A stretch of 57,357 nt of DNA from Clostridium drakei (GTDB lineage Bacteria; Bacillota; Clostridia; Clostridiales; Clostridiaceae): NCBI RefSeq assembly GCF_000633595.2, contig NZ_JIBU02000025.1:1-57357 (forward strand), given 5' to 3'. Position 1 is the stretch's first letter. The number at the start of each line of letters is the position of its first letter. A program made the position numbers and the translations under genes. This document shows positions 48,484 through 57,210 of this stretch, piece by piece. Under the pieces are notes generated by a model. It worked only from the letters and a program-made list of their open reading frames with translations, ran no database searches and was not told the DNA's origin.

Positions 48484-49305
48484 ATGAATAGAAAAAGAAT
48501 ATTGGTTTGGGTATTGGCTTTATTAGTAGTAGGGGGTGCTTCAGGAATTGCTTATGCAAGTGAAAAAAAGGATACTACTAAAAATGTAGTTGTAGCAGCA
48601 GAAAATAAAAGTAGTAGTAATATTAGACAGCAAGGAATTATGAGCGATGAAGAAGCAATTAAAATAGCTACAGAAGCAATGAAAAATTACATGGGAAAAG
48701 ATTCAAACTATTTTTCACAAATTAAAGTAGACAGATCAGCTGATATTGTAAAGGAAACAGAACAATTAAACAAGAAAGATGCAAAAGAAGGTTCAAAAGA
48801 TGTAAAAAAATTCGAAGAAATAAGGGAAAAATACTCAAAAGAACATCCAGAAGATGCAAAAGTAAAGGCAGAAAATATGGCTAAAGTGAAAGATCAGAGC
48901 CTAATATATGTTTTATTCACTCCTAAAAATTATGATGAAAATAAGATGGGATCATATTCTGTTTCTATAAATGAAAAAGATGGTGAAATATTATTTGTAA
49001 GAGCTACAAATGACTTGGATAAGGATTTAGATCCTGTAATCAATGATAATAGGATTAAAAATACAACTTTAAGCTTCTTCAAAAAAATAGGAAAGAAAAT
49101 TGAAGGTAATACTATAAAAGTGGATAAGAATATTAATTTGGGCAGGCTGTTAGTAAAATGTACGCTAGATAATGAAAGGGATTCCGAAATTGAAATAAAT
49201 CTTAAAAATTATTCTGTAGTACATTATCAACTAAATACTATTAAGACTTTGCCTTCTATGCAAAAGGACATTGATAGCCAAACTAGAGAAATTAAAATTA
49301 ATTAG
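48484..49305 (+). CDS. Secreted protein of unknown function upstream of a two-component system
   Basis: About 273 residues. A clear signal peptide (ILVWVLALLVVGGASGIAYA) is followed by a charged, lysine- and glutamate-rich region. The segment SDEEAIKIATEAMKNYMGKD and the later SYSVSINEKDGEILFVRATN resemble a PepSY-like fold. No cysteine pair or catalytic motif is seen. GGAGG precedes the ATG at 48484; the longer upstream frame lacks a ribosome site. A terminator separates it from the two-component genes, which may sense or control it. Confidence 0.78.
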   Translation: MNRKRILVWVLALLVVGGASGIAYASEKKDTTKNVVVAAENKSSSNIRQQGIMSDEEAIKIATEAMKNYMGKDSNYFSQIKVDRSADIVKETEQLNKKDAKEGSKDVKKFEEIREKYSKEHPEDAKVKAENMAKVKDQSLIYVLFTPKNYDENKMGSYSVSINEKDGEILFVRATNDLDKDLDPVINDNRIKNTTLSFFKKIGKKIEGNTIKVDKNINLGRLLVKCTLDNERDSEIEINLKNYSVVHYQLNTIKTLPSMQKDIDSQTREIKIN

Positions 49306-49380
49306 TAAATAAAATTCTTAGCAGCATATGAAAATTGCTGGTTATTATTGAGCGAAGAAATGTAACTTTGTATAAATCTA

Positions 49381-49428
49381 AAATGAAAATAGTCAGATAG
49401 ATTTTTTTAATCTGATTATTTTCATTTA
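49381..49428 (+). terminator. Terminator after the secreted-protein gene
   Basis: AAATGAAAATA-TCAGAT pairs with ATCTGA-TATTTTCATTT around a T-rich loop. Confidence 0.7.
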
Positions 49429-49510
49429 GATAAAATATTAAATTACTTATGAAACTAAAAAGTAATTGGGTATATTGAAAAATCTAAGTGATCAGGAGGA
49501 CAAGCAGGCA

Positions 49511-50164
49511 ATGATAAAAATATTGGTTGTTGAGGATGAATTGCCAATATCCAATTTAATAAAGCTGAATTTAAATATGGCAAATTATGAGTGTGAAGCA
49601 GCCTTTAATGGGGAAGAAGCTTTAAAGAAAATTGAAAATGACAGTTTTGATTTAATTCTTTTAGATGTTATGCTTCCCAAAATTGATGGCTTTACACTAC
49701 TTGAAAAGATAAAGCCTCTAGGAATTCCAGTTATATTTTTAACCGCTAAAACTTCTGTTATAGATAAGGTATATGGACTTAGAGCTGGAGCAGATGATTA
49801 TATAACAAAACCTTTTGAAGGTATTGAATTATTAGCTAGAATTGATAATGTACTTAGACACTATGATAAAAATACTAATGTAATAAATTTTCAAGATGTA
49901 GAGATAAATTTAGAAGAAATGACAGCTAAAAAAGCAGGTGAAGCTGTAGAGCTTACTTTAAAGGAATTTGAATTATTAGTGTTTTTGGTACAAAATAAAA
50001 ATGTTGTATTAACCAGGGAAAAAATAACAGAAAAAATTTGGGGATATGACTATGTTGGAGAAACTAGAACTATAGACAACCATATACAAAAATTGAGAAA
50101 AAAGCTTCTATGGAAGGATAAGATTAAAACTGTATTTAAGTTAGGATATAGGTTGGAGGGTTAA
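49511..50164 (+). CDS. Response regulator, OmpR family
   Basis: About 217 residues. The receiver has VVEDELP, phosphoacceptor Asp in LILLDVMLP, Thr in FLTAKT and Lys in YITKPF. The winged helix has LTLKEFELLVFLVQN and GETRTIDNHIQKLRKKL. AGGAGG spaces best to the ATG at 49511. The kinase gene starts at the next base after its stop. Its targets are unknown; the 11-bp repeats before the DUF4003-like and VanZ genes are of the kind this family binds. Confidence 0.92.
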   Translation: MIKILVVEDELPISNLIKLNLNMANYECEAAFNGEEALKKIENDSFDLILLDVMLPKIDGFTLLEKIKPLGIPVIFLTAKTSVIDKVYGLRAGADDYITKPFEGIELLARIDNVLRHYDKNTNVINFQDVEINLEEMTAKKAGEAVELTLKEFELLVFLVQNKNVVLTREKITEKIWGYDYVGETRTIDNHIQKLRKKLLWKDKIKTVFKLGYRLEG

Positions 50165-51586
50165 ATGAGATTTTGGGAAAAGATATTCTTATGCACATTA
50201 GCTATATTTGAAATGTTTTTTGTTCCTTCATCAATATATTTAATTAACAGCAATTTTAAATTAAATCTTAATACAGAAATTAATTCTGGAATAAATGAAG
50301 AGCAGAGACTTTGCTCCTTTGTAGAATCAAATTTATTTTTATTTAAAATTCAAAAAGAGTCTAATTCTTACAAGACTGAGCTTGATAAACAAAGTATAGA
50401 TTCAATGATTAATACATATTTAAACAATTTTGGGAAACAGGATATATATATTGAGGTAATAGATAATAACAATAAAGTTATTTTTACTAATTTAAGTATG
50501 AATATATCAGATAAAAGAGATGAACTTAATGTTCACCTTAATAAGGTAAAGTATATAATACGTGATATTGATGAAAAAAACTATTTATTCATAACCAAAA
50601 AAATAAATTTAGATAACAATTACTATAAAATTTCTTATGTTAAGGATGTTTCAAGTATTTATAAAAATAAAAAATACTTGTTAAATCTTCTTTTAAAACT
50701 AAATATATTTGTATGTATAATTTTAGCTGCAGTAACCATAGCATTAAGTAAATTTATAGTAAATCCTATAAATAAATTAATTAAAACTACTCAGAAAATA
50801 GCTGCTGGAAACTTTAGTGAAAGAGTAAAGGTAATATCAGATGATGAAATTGGATCGTTATCAAAAAATTTTAATGATATGGCAGATGTTATAGAGGATA
50901 AAATAGGAGAACTTAAAATAGCTTCAAATGACAAACAGAGATTTATTGATAATTTGGCTCATGAACTCAGGACACCATTGACTTCTATAATAGGATATGC
51001 TGATTTTCTTAGAACCACTAAGTATGATGAAGAAACCTTTATAAATTCATTAAGTTATATATATAGTGAAGGAAAGAGATTGGAAAAATTATCTTTTAAG
51101 TTAATGGACTTAATAGTTTTGAGAAAAGAAGACTTCAAAAAGAAAAGTGAAAATACTTCTCAATTACTAATTGAAATTAAAAATTCTCTACATCCGAAAT
51201 TGGAAAAGAAAAATATTCATTTGGAAATTTGTGATGAAAATTTAAATTTATTAATTGATAAAGAATTAATAATGATAATGATAACTAACTTTATTGATAA
51301 TGCTATTAAGGCATCTAAAATTGGTGATAAAATATACTTGAAAGCATATAAAAATAGCAGCTCCAATATAATACTAGAAGTTAAGGACAGCGGAATTGGT
51401 ATACCAGAAGAGGACATATCAAAGGTGATGGAACCATTTTTTATGGTAGACAAATCTAGAGCAGGAGCTAACAATGGTGTAGGACTTGGACTCTCTTTAT
51501 GTGCGGAAATTGCTAAAATTCATAATGCTAGGATTGATATAGAAAGCAAGGTTGGAGAGGGTACTATAATAAAGGTAATTTTTTAA
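50165..51586 (+). CDS. Sensor histidine kinase with HAMP domain
   Basis: A 473-residue kinase. Helix 1 (about 8-27), an outer sensor region of about 140 residues and helix 2 (about 173-195) are followed by a HAMP domain (NPINKLIKTTQKIAAGNFSE). The H-box is IDNLAHELRTPLTSIIGYA, then DNAIKAS, DSGIGIPEED and GVGLGLSLCAEIA. Unlike the Bce-type kinase at 13555, it has a real extracellular domain and senses by itself or with the secreted protein upstream. GGAGGG in the end of the regulator gene serves as ribosome site. Confidence 0.93.
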   Translation: MRFWEKIFLCTLAIFEMFFVPSSIYLINSNFKLNLNTEINSGINEEQRLCSFVESNLFLFKIQKESNSYKTELDKQSIDSMINTYLNNFGKQDIYIEVIDNNNKVIFTNLSMNISDKRDELNVHLNKVKYIIRDIDEKNYLFITKKINLDNNYYKISYVKDVSSIYKNKKYLLNLLLKLNIFVCIILAAVTIALSKFIVNPINKLIKTTQKIAAGNFSERVKVISDDEIGSLSKNFNDMADVIEDKIGELKIASNDKQRFIDNLAHELRTPLTSIIGYADFLRTTKYDEETFINSLSYIYSEGKRLEKLSFKLMDLIVLRKEDFKKKSENTSQLLIEIKNSLHPKLEKKNIHLEICDENLNLLIDKELIMIMITNFIDNAIKASKIGDKIYLKAYKNSSSNIILEVKDSGIGIPEEDISKVMEPFFMVDKSRAGANNGVGLGLSLCAEIAKIHNARIDIESKVGEGTIIKVIF

Positions 51587-51627
51587 ACAAAGCTATATCA
51601 AGTATACTTGTGTGGGAGGAATAGAAT

Positions 51628-52479
51628 TTGTTCTTTAATGATATTTTAGTAAAAAAGCATTTAAAAATAAAAGAAACATCTAATTATATATACATAGCAC
51701 CTCATCCTCTTCTTAGAAAATATATTGCACACTATACTATATTATTTCCAAACCCAAAGGAAATGGGAAAGTGCAGTGATAATATTAATAATTTAACTTT
51801 AATACCTGACTGCAGTGGTTGTATTATATATACTTATGAAAACAATGATTTTTCATTAAGACTTTGGGGTGCAACAACAAAAACAGTTATAGTAAAAAAT
51901 GATGTGAACTTTAAAAAAATAAGATTCTTTATTGAGTTTATACCTGGAGGGTTACATGCTATTACAGGTATAAAACAATCAGAGCTATGTGATATTCAGA
52001 CACAGGTAGATGAAGTTGACAAGCATTTATATGATTCCTTAAGATGTGCTATGGAAATTTTAAATAATGTAGATGATATGATTTCAATGATTAATATGAT
52101 TTTGTTGAAATCAGTAGAGAAAAATAATAAACAAAATGCAGTGATTGATGCTGCCTTAGAAAGAATTAAAATTACCAATGGAATATTAACAGTAAAAGAG
52201 CTATCGTCAAGTGAATATATAAGTGAGCGTCATTTAAATAGACTACTTAATGAATATATTGGAATAAATGTAAAGACATTTTTAAGAATTTCTAGAGTAA
52301 ACTATTCAATAAATATGCTAAAAAAAGCTGAATACAAAAGTTATATAAATACAGCTCAAATCTTAGGCTATTTTGATCAATCACATTTTATCCACGATTT
52401 TAAACAAATATGTGGAATTTCTCCTAAAGAATTTTTCAAAAACATGTCCGATTTTTACAATGAAATTTTTAAATATTAA
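51628..52479 (+). CDS. AraC family transcriptional regulator
   Basis: A 283-residue regulator. The C-terminal HTH_18 domain (about 180-275) contains LTVKELSSSEYISERHLNRLL and AQILGYFDQSHFIHDFKQICGISPKEF. The N-terminal ~150 residues resemble the sensor of AraC proteins with a DUF6597-like domain (YIAPHPLLRKYIAHYTILFP). The start is a TTG seven bases after GGGAGGA; no in-frame ATG fits better. The next gene is a VOC protein that could be a target. Confidence 0.88.
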   Translation: MFFNDILVKKHLKIKETSNYIYIAPHPLLRKYIAHYTILFPNPKEMGKCSDNINNLTLIPDCSGCIIYTYENNDFSLRLWGATTKTVIVKNDVNFKKIRFFIEFIPGGLHAITGIKQSELCDIQTQVDEVDKHLYDSLRCAMEILNNVDDMISMINMILLKSVEKNNKQNAVIDAALERIKITNGILTVKELSSSEYISERHLNRLLNEYIGINVKTFLRISRVNYSINMLKKAEYKSYINTAQILGYFDQSHFIHDFKQICGISPKEFFKNMSDFYNEIFKY

Positions 52480-52524
52480 TATATAATAAATGATGTTAAG
52501 AAAGTATAGATAGGAGAGATTTAA

Positions 52525-52983
52525 ATGAAATTTGTATGTCCACTTATAGCTGTTAGTGATATTGAAGCTTCAAAAAGATTTTATGGAAAGGTGCTTAATC
52601 AAAAGGTGACAATGGACTTTGGAGCAAATGTTACTTTTGAAAAGGGTTTTGCGATACAAAAGGGTTTTGCTGAACTTATTGATATAAATGAAAATGAAGT
52701 TTTACATAAGTCAAATAATTTTGAACTCTATTTTGAAGAAGAAGATTTAAATGGATTTGTAGAAAGGCTAAAAAGCTTTGATAATATAGAATATGTTCAT
52801 GATGTTAAAGAATATTCATGGGGACAGAGAGTCATTAGATTTTATGATCCCGATAAATATATTATTGAAGTTGGGGAGAGTATGGTAAGTGTCATAAATC
52901 GATTTTTAAGCCAAGGTTTAACTCCTGAAGAAACAGCTAAGCGTACTATGTTTCCAATTGAGTTTATACAAGAATTAGTATAG
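52525..52983 (+). CDS. VOC (glyoxalase/bleomycin resistance) family protein
   Basis: A 152-residue protein with the paired beta-alpha-beta-beta-beta fold: FVCPLIAVSDIEASKRFYGK at the start and GQRVIRFYDPDKYIIEVGE at the end of the core. A C-terminal tail (FLSQGLTPEETAKRTMFPIE) is typical of a common clostridial subgroup. It may bind a metal or drug; the reaction is unknown. AGGAG precedes the ATG. Confidence 0.9.
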   Translation: MKFVCPLIAVSDIEASKRFYGKVLNQKVTMDFGANVTFEKGFAIQKGFAELIDINENEVLHKSNNFELYFEEEDLNGFVERLKSFDNIEYVHDVKEYSWGQRVIRFYDPDKYIIEVGESMVSVINRFLSQGLTPEETAKRTMFPIEFIQELV

Positions 52984-53038
52984 GTATTTATAAGTTTTGA
53001 AAGTTAAATTTTTGCTTATAATTGGGGGATTATAAAGA

Positions 53039-53305
53039 ATGATAGAATCAAGATGTGGTATTTTATGCTCAGAATGCAAATATAGAGAACAAGTTAATTG
53101 TAAAGGTTGTGTATATATTGATAAACCCTTTTGGGGTGAAAGTTGTCCAGTGAAATCTTGCTGTGAAAATAGAGGACTTTTGCATTGTGGAAAATGTAAT
53201 GATTTTCCTTGTGCTTTGCTTAATAAGTTTGCATATGATAAAGAGCAAGGTGATGATGGAAAAAGAATAGAGCAATGCAAAAAATGGGGTTTTCAGTACA
53301 AATAA
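53039..53305 (+). CDS. DUF3795 Cys-rich small protein
   Basis: An 88-residue protein with about 12 cysteines: CGILCSECKYREQVNCKGC, CPVKSCCENRG and HCGKCNDFPC. This is the DUF3795 pattern and probably binds zinc or an iron-sulfur cluster. Function is unknown. GGGGGA precedes the ATG. It lies closely after the VOC gene and before a hairpin terminator. Confidence 0.9.
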   Translation: MIESRCGILCSECKYREQVNCKGCVYIDKPFWGESCPVKSCCENRGLLHCGKCNDFPCALLNKFAYDKEQGDDGKRIEQCKKWGFQYK

Positions 53306-53321
53306 AAAAATTATATATAAT

Positions 53322-53369
53322 AAAGGAGATGTGAAATATGTAAACATACATTTAGAGCATCTTCTTTTT
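53322..53369 (+). terminator. Terminator after the DUF3795 gene
   Basis: AAAGGAGATG pairs with CATCTTCTTT (one G-U), with inner ATGT/ACAT pairing, and TT follows. Confidence 0.7.
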
Positions 53370-53411
53370 ATTTTAAAATAGTTTATTTTCATAATTATGT
53401 AAAAAACATTA

Positions 53412-53440
53412 TTGAAAATTAAATATTAGGATGCTAAAAT
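53412..53440 (+). promoter_or_regulatory. Possible promoter of the leader peptide-EamA unit
   Basis: TTGAAA (53412-53417), a 17-base spacer and TAAAAT (53435-53440). Confidence 0.45.
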
Positions 53441-53584
53441 GATAAGTATATTTTAAAGCAATATAAAAATTAAATAAATCACATAATATTAGTATTATAT
53501 TTTTATAGCTATTAAATATTAGGCTAATACGTATTAAAAATGGTTATCCCTGTTATATAGAAAGTAAATTTAGGAGGAATTATG

Positions 53585-53617
53585 ATGAAAAGACACAAGT
53601 ATTTTTATCTTCCGTGA
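53585..53617 (+). CDS. Candidate leader peptide MKRHKYFYLP upstream of EamA gene
   Basis: AGGAGG at 53572-53577 is followed by ATGATG; the second ATG (53585) has ideal spacing. It encodes ten residues, Met-Lys-Arg-His-Lys-Tyr-Phe-Tyr-Leu-Pro, then TGA. Three aromatic codons in a row and a Pro-stop end recall regulatory leader or arrest peptides. Hairpins follow at 53622-53641 (TGGATT/AATCCA) and 53643-53676 (CATAAATAAC/GTTATTTATG) before the transporter gene. Regulation is inferred; the strong ribosome site is what the sequence shows. Confidence 0.55.
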   Translation: MKRHKYFYLP

Positions 53618-53743
53618 TTAGTGGATTTAATAATTAATCCATCATAAATAACTGCTGCAGCTTAATGTTATTTATGAAAAGTGGTTAATCGAAAAATTCA
53701 CATTTATAAGATAATCTTTGAGATTTTATTGGGGGGTAACTAT
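53618..53743 (+). promoter_or_regulatory. Structured leader between the peptide and the EamA gene
   Basis: A small hairpin (53622-53641) and a 10-bp stem (53643-53652 with 53667-53676, loop holding GCTGCAGC) lie in a 126-base untranslated stretch. No T-run follows, so control of translation or RNA stability fits better than classical attenuation. TGGGGGG just before the ATG at 53744 is the ribosome site. Confidence 0.5.
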
Positions 53744-54595
53744 ATGAATATAAAAAATAAAAATTTAATACAAATTCATTTTGCTGTTTTTTTATTCGGT
53801 TTATCAGGTTTATTTGGAAAGTTATTATCACTGCCACCAATGATTATTGTTCTTGGAAGAGTTGTTTTCTCAAGTATATTTCTACTTATTTTAATGTTTT
53901 ATTTAAAGCAGGATATAAAGCTAAAAGAAAAAAAGCATTATTTTTATCTGATAGTAATGGGCATAATTTTGGCTATTCACTGGAGTACATTTTTTAAATC
54001 CATACAGACAGCTACAGTAGCAATAGGATTGCTTACATTTTCTACTTTTCCTGTTTTTGTTACTTTTCTTGAACCATATTTTTTCAAGGAAAAAATTAAG
54101 TTAAGAGATATTGTAATTGCAGTTATTACATTTTTAGGAGTACTTCTTGTAGTTCCAAAGTTTCAACTTGGAAATAATCTAACACAAGGAGTTCTTTGGG
54201 GAATAGTATCAGGATTTACTTATGCTATTCTTTCAATGATGAATAGAAAATATGTAAAAGAATATTCAAGTTCATTAATTGCTTTTTATGAACAATTTGT
54301 AGCAGCAATTGTATTAATGCCTTCATTATTTTTGGAGAAGCCTGTTTTTAGCTCTAGAGATATAGTGCTGCTTATAGTATTAGGTACAGTTTTCACTGGA
54401 ATTTCTCATTCTCTATTCATAAATGGCTTAAAGAATATTAAAACACAAACAGCAGGTATTATATCCAGTCTTGAGCCAGTTTACGGTATTGTCTTTGCTG
54501 CTTTTTTACTAGGAGAAATACCAACTTTAAGAGAAATATTAGGTGGAATTATCATTTTAGGCACTGTTTTTTATTCAACTATTAAGTGTAGGTAA
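53744..54595 (+). CDS. EamA/DMT family transporter
   Basis: About 283 residues, ten helices in two EamA repeats (about 5-135 and 145-280). The second repeat has GVLWGIVSGFTYAILSMMNR and TAGIISSLEPVYGIVFAAFLLGE, a family hallmark. Members export amino acids, purines or other metabolites. The ATG at 53744 follows TGGGGGG; the GTG at 53681 lies inside the leader. The upstream peptide with Tyr-Phe-Tyr codons suggests an aromatic amino acid or analogue as substrate, which is inference only. Confidence 0.9.
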   Translation: MNIKNKNLIQIHFAVFLFGLSGLFGKLLSLPPMIIVLGRVVFSSIFLLILMFYLKQDIKLKEKKHYFYLIVMGIILAIHWSTFFKSIQTATVAIGLLTFSTFPVFVTFLEPYFFKEKIKLRDIVIAVITFLGVLLVVPKFQLGNNLTQGVLWGIVSGFTYAILSMMNRKYVKEYSSSLIAFYEQFVAAIVLMPSLFLEKPVFSSRDIVLLIVLGTVFTGISHSLFINGLKNIKTQTAGIISSLEPVYGIVFAAFLLGEIPTLREILGGIIILGTVFYSTIKCR

Positions 54596-54623
54596 AGTTT
54601 CATTAATTATGATGTTATATGAG

Positions 54624-54657
54624 TATAATGCGAGGCAAAGCTTCGCATTATTTTTAT
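54624..54657 (+). terminator. Terminator after the EamA gene
   Basis: TAATGCGAGGC and GCTTCGCATTA form the stem, then TTTTTATATT. Confidence 0.85.
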
Positions 54658-54864
54658 ATTCTAAAGTATTAAAGGTTACAAATAGTAATTCTTATAATGT
54701 TATTAATGGGGGTTAAATTTTAGACAAATAAATATTTTTAAAATAGAACTTGCAATTATAACTTATGATATGTATAATATATTTAATGAATTGTAAATAA
54801 TAAATAACAAACGTAAAATATAATTAACAATACTTGAATATTTATTTAACAGGAGGTTTAATAT

Positions 54865-55416
54865 ATGAATTTGAATCCAATAATTGCAGAAAATCTTAAA
54901 CGTTTGAGGTTAGAAAGAAATTTAAGTTTAGGGCAATTAGCAGAATTATCTGGAGTGAGTAAAGTAATGCTTTCACAAATTGAAAAGGGAGATTCAAATC
55001 CAACTATCAATACTATTTGGAAAATTGCAAAGGGCTTAAATGTTCCTTATACAGTGCTAATTGATAAACATGAAGATGAAACTTCTGTGGTAAAAAAATC
55101 AGAAGCTGAACATCAGAATAGTGAAGATGGAACTTATCGTGTTTACTGCTATTATGGTAATACACCATATAGAAATTTTGAGTTATTTTTACTTGAATTG
55201 GATTCAAAGGCAACCTATACTTCTGTTGGTCATTCTGAAAAATCTCAAGAATATATCAGTGTTATTCAAGGAGAACTTGTACTTACAACAAATAATGAGG
55301 ATTATTTGCTTAAAAAGGAAGATTCTATTTGTTTTTCATCGGCAAATTCTCACACTTATAAAAGTTGTGGTAAGAGTACTCTTAAAGCTATAGTTGTAAA
55401 CTTTTATCCAATTTAA
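54865..55416 (+). CDS. XRE family regulator with C-terminal cupin
   Basis: A 183-residue regulator. The Cro/CI-type HTH (about 7-62, LRLERNLSLGQLAELSGVSKVMLSQIEKGDSNPTI with LNVPYTVLI) is followed by a cupin (about 110-180, GHSEKSQEYISVIQGEL and DSICFSSANSHTYKS). Such proteins respond to small metabolites and often control amino-acid or polyamine genes. AGGAGG precedes the ATG. The AlaX-type gene follows after 32 bases and is probably co-transcribed. Confidence 0.93.
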   Translation: MNLNPIIAENLKRLRLERNLSLGQLAELSGVSKVMLSQIEKGDSNPTINTIWKIAKGLNVPYTVLIDKHEDETSVVKKSEAEHQNSEDGTYRVYCYYGNTPYRNFELFLLELDSKATYTSVGHSEKSQEYISVIQGELVLTTNNEDYLLKKEDSICFSSANSHTYKSCGKSTLKAIVVNFYPI

Positions 55417-55448
55417 TAATTTTAAATAAAATTTAGGAGGAATGAGAA

Positions 55449-56165
55449 ATGACTGAATTAATATTTCAAAAGGACAGTTACATAAAGAAATTTGAATGTA
55501 AAGTTATTGGTATAGATGAGGCTGAAAATGCTGTTATTTTGGATAGAACAGCGTTTTATATAGGGGGAGGTGGTCAACCTTGTGATATTGGGGTATTGGA
55601 AATAGCTGAAGATAAGTATGTTGTTAAAAAGGTTAAGAAAAAAGGAAATGATGTATACCACTATATTGATGGAAAACTTCCTGAAGTCAATGAAATGTGT
55701 ACAGGAAAAATAGATTGGGAACACAGATATAAATTAATGAGAACTCATACAGCTATGCATATTTTATGTGGTGTTGTATGGAGAGATTATAAAGCACAAG
55801 TAACTGGCGGAGACATGGATTGTCTTAAAGGAAGAATGGACTTTGAGTTCGAAAATTTCGATAAGGAACTAATAGAGGAAATTGAAAAGAAGGTTAACAA
55901 GGAAGTACAATGTAAAAGAGAACTTAAGGTAAATATTTTAGAAAGGGAAGAAGCTTTTAAAATTCCTGACCTAATAAGGACTAAAATAAATCTTTTACCA
56001 GAAGGAATTAAACAAATAAGAACAGTTGAAATTGAGGGATTAGACCTTCAAGCAGATGGAGGAACTCACGTAAAAAATACTTCTGAAGTTGGAAAAATAA
56101 AAATAGTAGACTATAAAAGTAAGGGAAAAATCAATAAGAGAATATATGTTGGGATAGAAGATTAA
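55449..56165 (+). CDS. Alanyl-tRNA editing protein, AlaX type
   Basis: A 238-residue free-standing editing protein. The zinc-binding HTAMHIL (HxxxH, near residue 99) and the late DGGTHVKNTSEVG mark the AlaRS editing fold. An N-terminal domain with DRTAFYIGGGGQPCDIG places it in the longer AlaX-M group. It should hydrolyse Ser- or Gly-mischarged tRNA-Ala. AGGAGG precedes the ATG. It is probably co-transcribed with the XRE-cupin regulator. Confidence 0.94.
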   Translation: MTELIFQKDSYIKKFECKVIGIDEAENAVILDRTAFYIGGGGQPCDIGVLEIAEDKYVVKKVKKKGNDVYHYIDGKLPEVNEMCTGKIDWEHRYKLMRTHTAMHILCGVVWRDYKAQVTGGDMDCLKGRMDFEFENFDKELIEEIEKKVNKEVQCKRELKVNILEREEAFKIPDLIRTKINLLPEGIKQIRTVEIEGLDLQADGGTHVKNTSEVGKIKIVDYKSKGKINKRIYVGIED

Positions 56166-56196
56166 TATAGCTTATTTTTTTATCCGAATAAGTAAG

Positions 56197-56223
56197 CTCC
56201 ATCTGAGTTTAAGAATCACTTGA
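56197..56223. repeat. Half copy of the 115-bp repeat (right end)
   Basis: CTCCATCTGAGTTTAAGAAT followed by CACTTGA matches the right end of 44364-44478 and is the inverse of the left end at 25687-25717. Confidence 0.7.
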
Positions 56224-56287
56224 TAGAATATATATGATTCTTATTTAATATTAAGATCAAAAGTTATAAAATCACAAAATTAATGTT

Positions 56288-56351
56288 ATACTCCCCTTAA
56301 GATAAGCAGATTTAGAAATAAAATCTGTTAGTGGAAAGGGGAGTATTTTTG
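56288..56351 (+). terminator. Strong terminator after alaX
   Basis: ATACTCCCCTT pairs with AAGGGGAGTAT, with an inner CAGATTTT/AAAATCTG hairpin, then TTTTTG. Confidence 0.85.
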
Positions 56352-56533
56352 AATATTTATTAAAAAAGTTATTGACTAATTATTATTTTTATATAATAAT
56401 AAATTTAAACTAGATAATAAATATAACAATATATAATAATTAAACAATTATGTAAGCTAAAAATAATTAATCAATAAATGGTAAAAATAATTAATGTGAA
56501 AAATATTTAAATTTTTTGGAGAGGAATGATAAT

Positions 56534-57133
56534 ATGGAAAAAAATTTTTATTCTGCTGTAGCAGACAGACGTACATTTTATGGAATTAGTAAAGAAGCTG
56601 TAACTTCTGACGAAAGAATTAAAGAAATTATTGAATATGCCGTAAAACATGCTCCATCAGCATTTAATTCTCAAAGTGCAAGAGTAGTCTTGTTACTTGG
56701 AAAACACCACGATAGATTATGGGATATTACAAAGGAAGCTTTAAGAAGGATAGTTCCAGCTGATAAATTTAGTTCTACCGAGAATAAAATAAATTCATTT
56801 CAAAGTGGATATGGTACAGTTTTATTTTTTGAAGACAATAGTGTAATTGAAGGGCTTCAGGAGAAGTTTCCTGCTTATAAAAATAATTTTCCCATTTGGT
56901 CACAACAATCAAGTGGTATAAATCAGTATATTATATGGACTTCATTAGAAATTGAAGGATTTGGTGTATCATTACAACACTATAATGAGCTAATTGAAGA
57001 AGATATTAAAAAAGAATGGTCTATACAAAATAATTGGAAACTTATCGGACAAATGCCATTTGGAAAACCAACAGCACAACCTGATGATAAACAGTTTGAA
57101 TCTTTGGAAAATAGGGTTAAAGTATTTAAATAG
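56534..57133 (+). CDS. Nitroreductase family protein (Hbn1/Frm2-like)
   Basis: A flavoprotein of about 199 residues. RRTFYGISKEAV at the N-terminus and HAPSAFNSQSARVVLLLG are FMN-binding segments. SGINQYIIWTSLEIEGFGVSLQHY and the C-terminal QMPFGKPTAQP match the short nitroreductase group that includes yeast Hbn1 and Frm2. It should reduce nitro or quinone compounds or act in fatty-acid signalling. GGAGAGG favours the ATG at 56534. A strong terminator follows. Confidence 0.92.
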   Translation: MEKNFYSAVADRRTFYGISKEAVTSDERIKEIIEYAVKHAPSAFNSQSARVVLLLGKHHDRLWDITKEALRRIVPADKFSSTENKINSFQSGYGTVLFFEDNSVIEGLQEKFPAYKNNFPIWSQQSSGINQYIIWTSLEIEGFGVSLQHYNELIEEDIKKEWSIQNNWKLIGQMPFGKPTAQPDDKQFESLENRVKVFK

Positions 57134-57210
57134 AAAATTAATATTAATGCTAAAGTTATTAAATAAGGTGTATTAAAATTTCTAAATCATTAAGTTGTTT
57201 GTATAATTAG

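Larger units (their letters stand above)
56166..56533. other. Intergenic stretch of about 370 bases
   Basis: No gene is seen. It contains the half repeat (56197-56223), the terminator (56288-56351) and about 180 bases of very A+T-rich DNA that must hold the nitroreductase promoter. No clear -35/-10 pair stands out. GGAGAGG lies before 56534. Confidence 0.5.

Noticed and set aside
53332-53343. Gene start after AAAGGAGATGTGAAATATG
   Set aside because: The ATG is followed at once by TAA, and the purine-rich string is the left arm of a terminator.
53618-53743. Known riboswitch class (SAM, T-box or similar) before the EamA gene
   Set aside because: None of the hallmark conserved motifs of these classes is visible; only the small hairpins and the leader peptide are supported.
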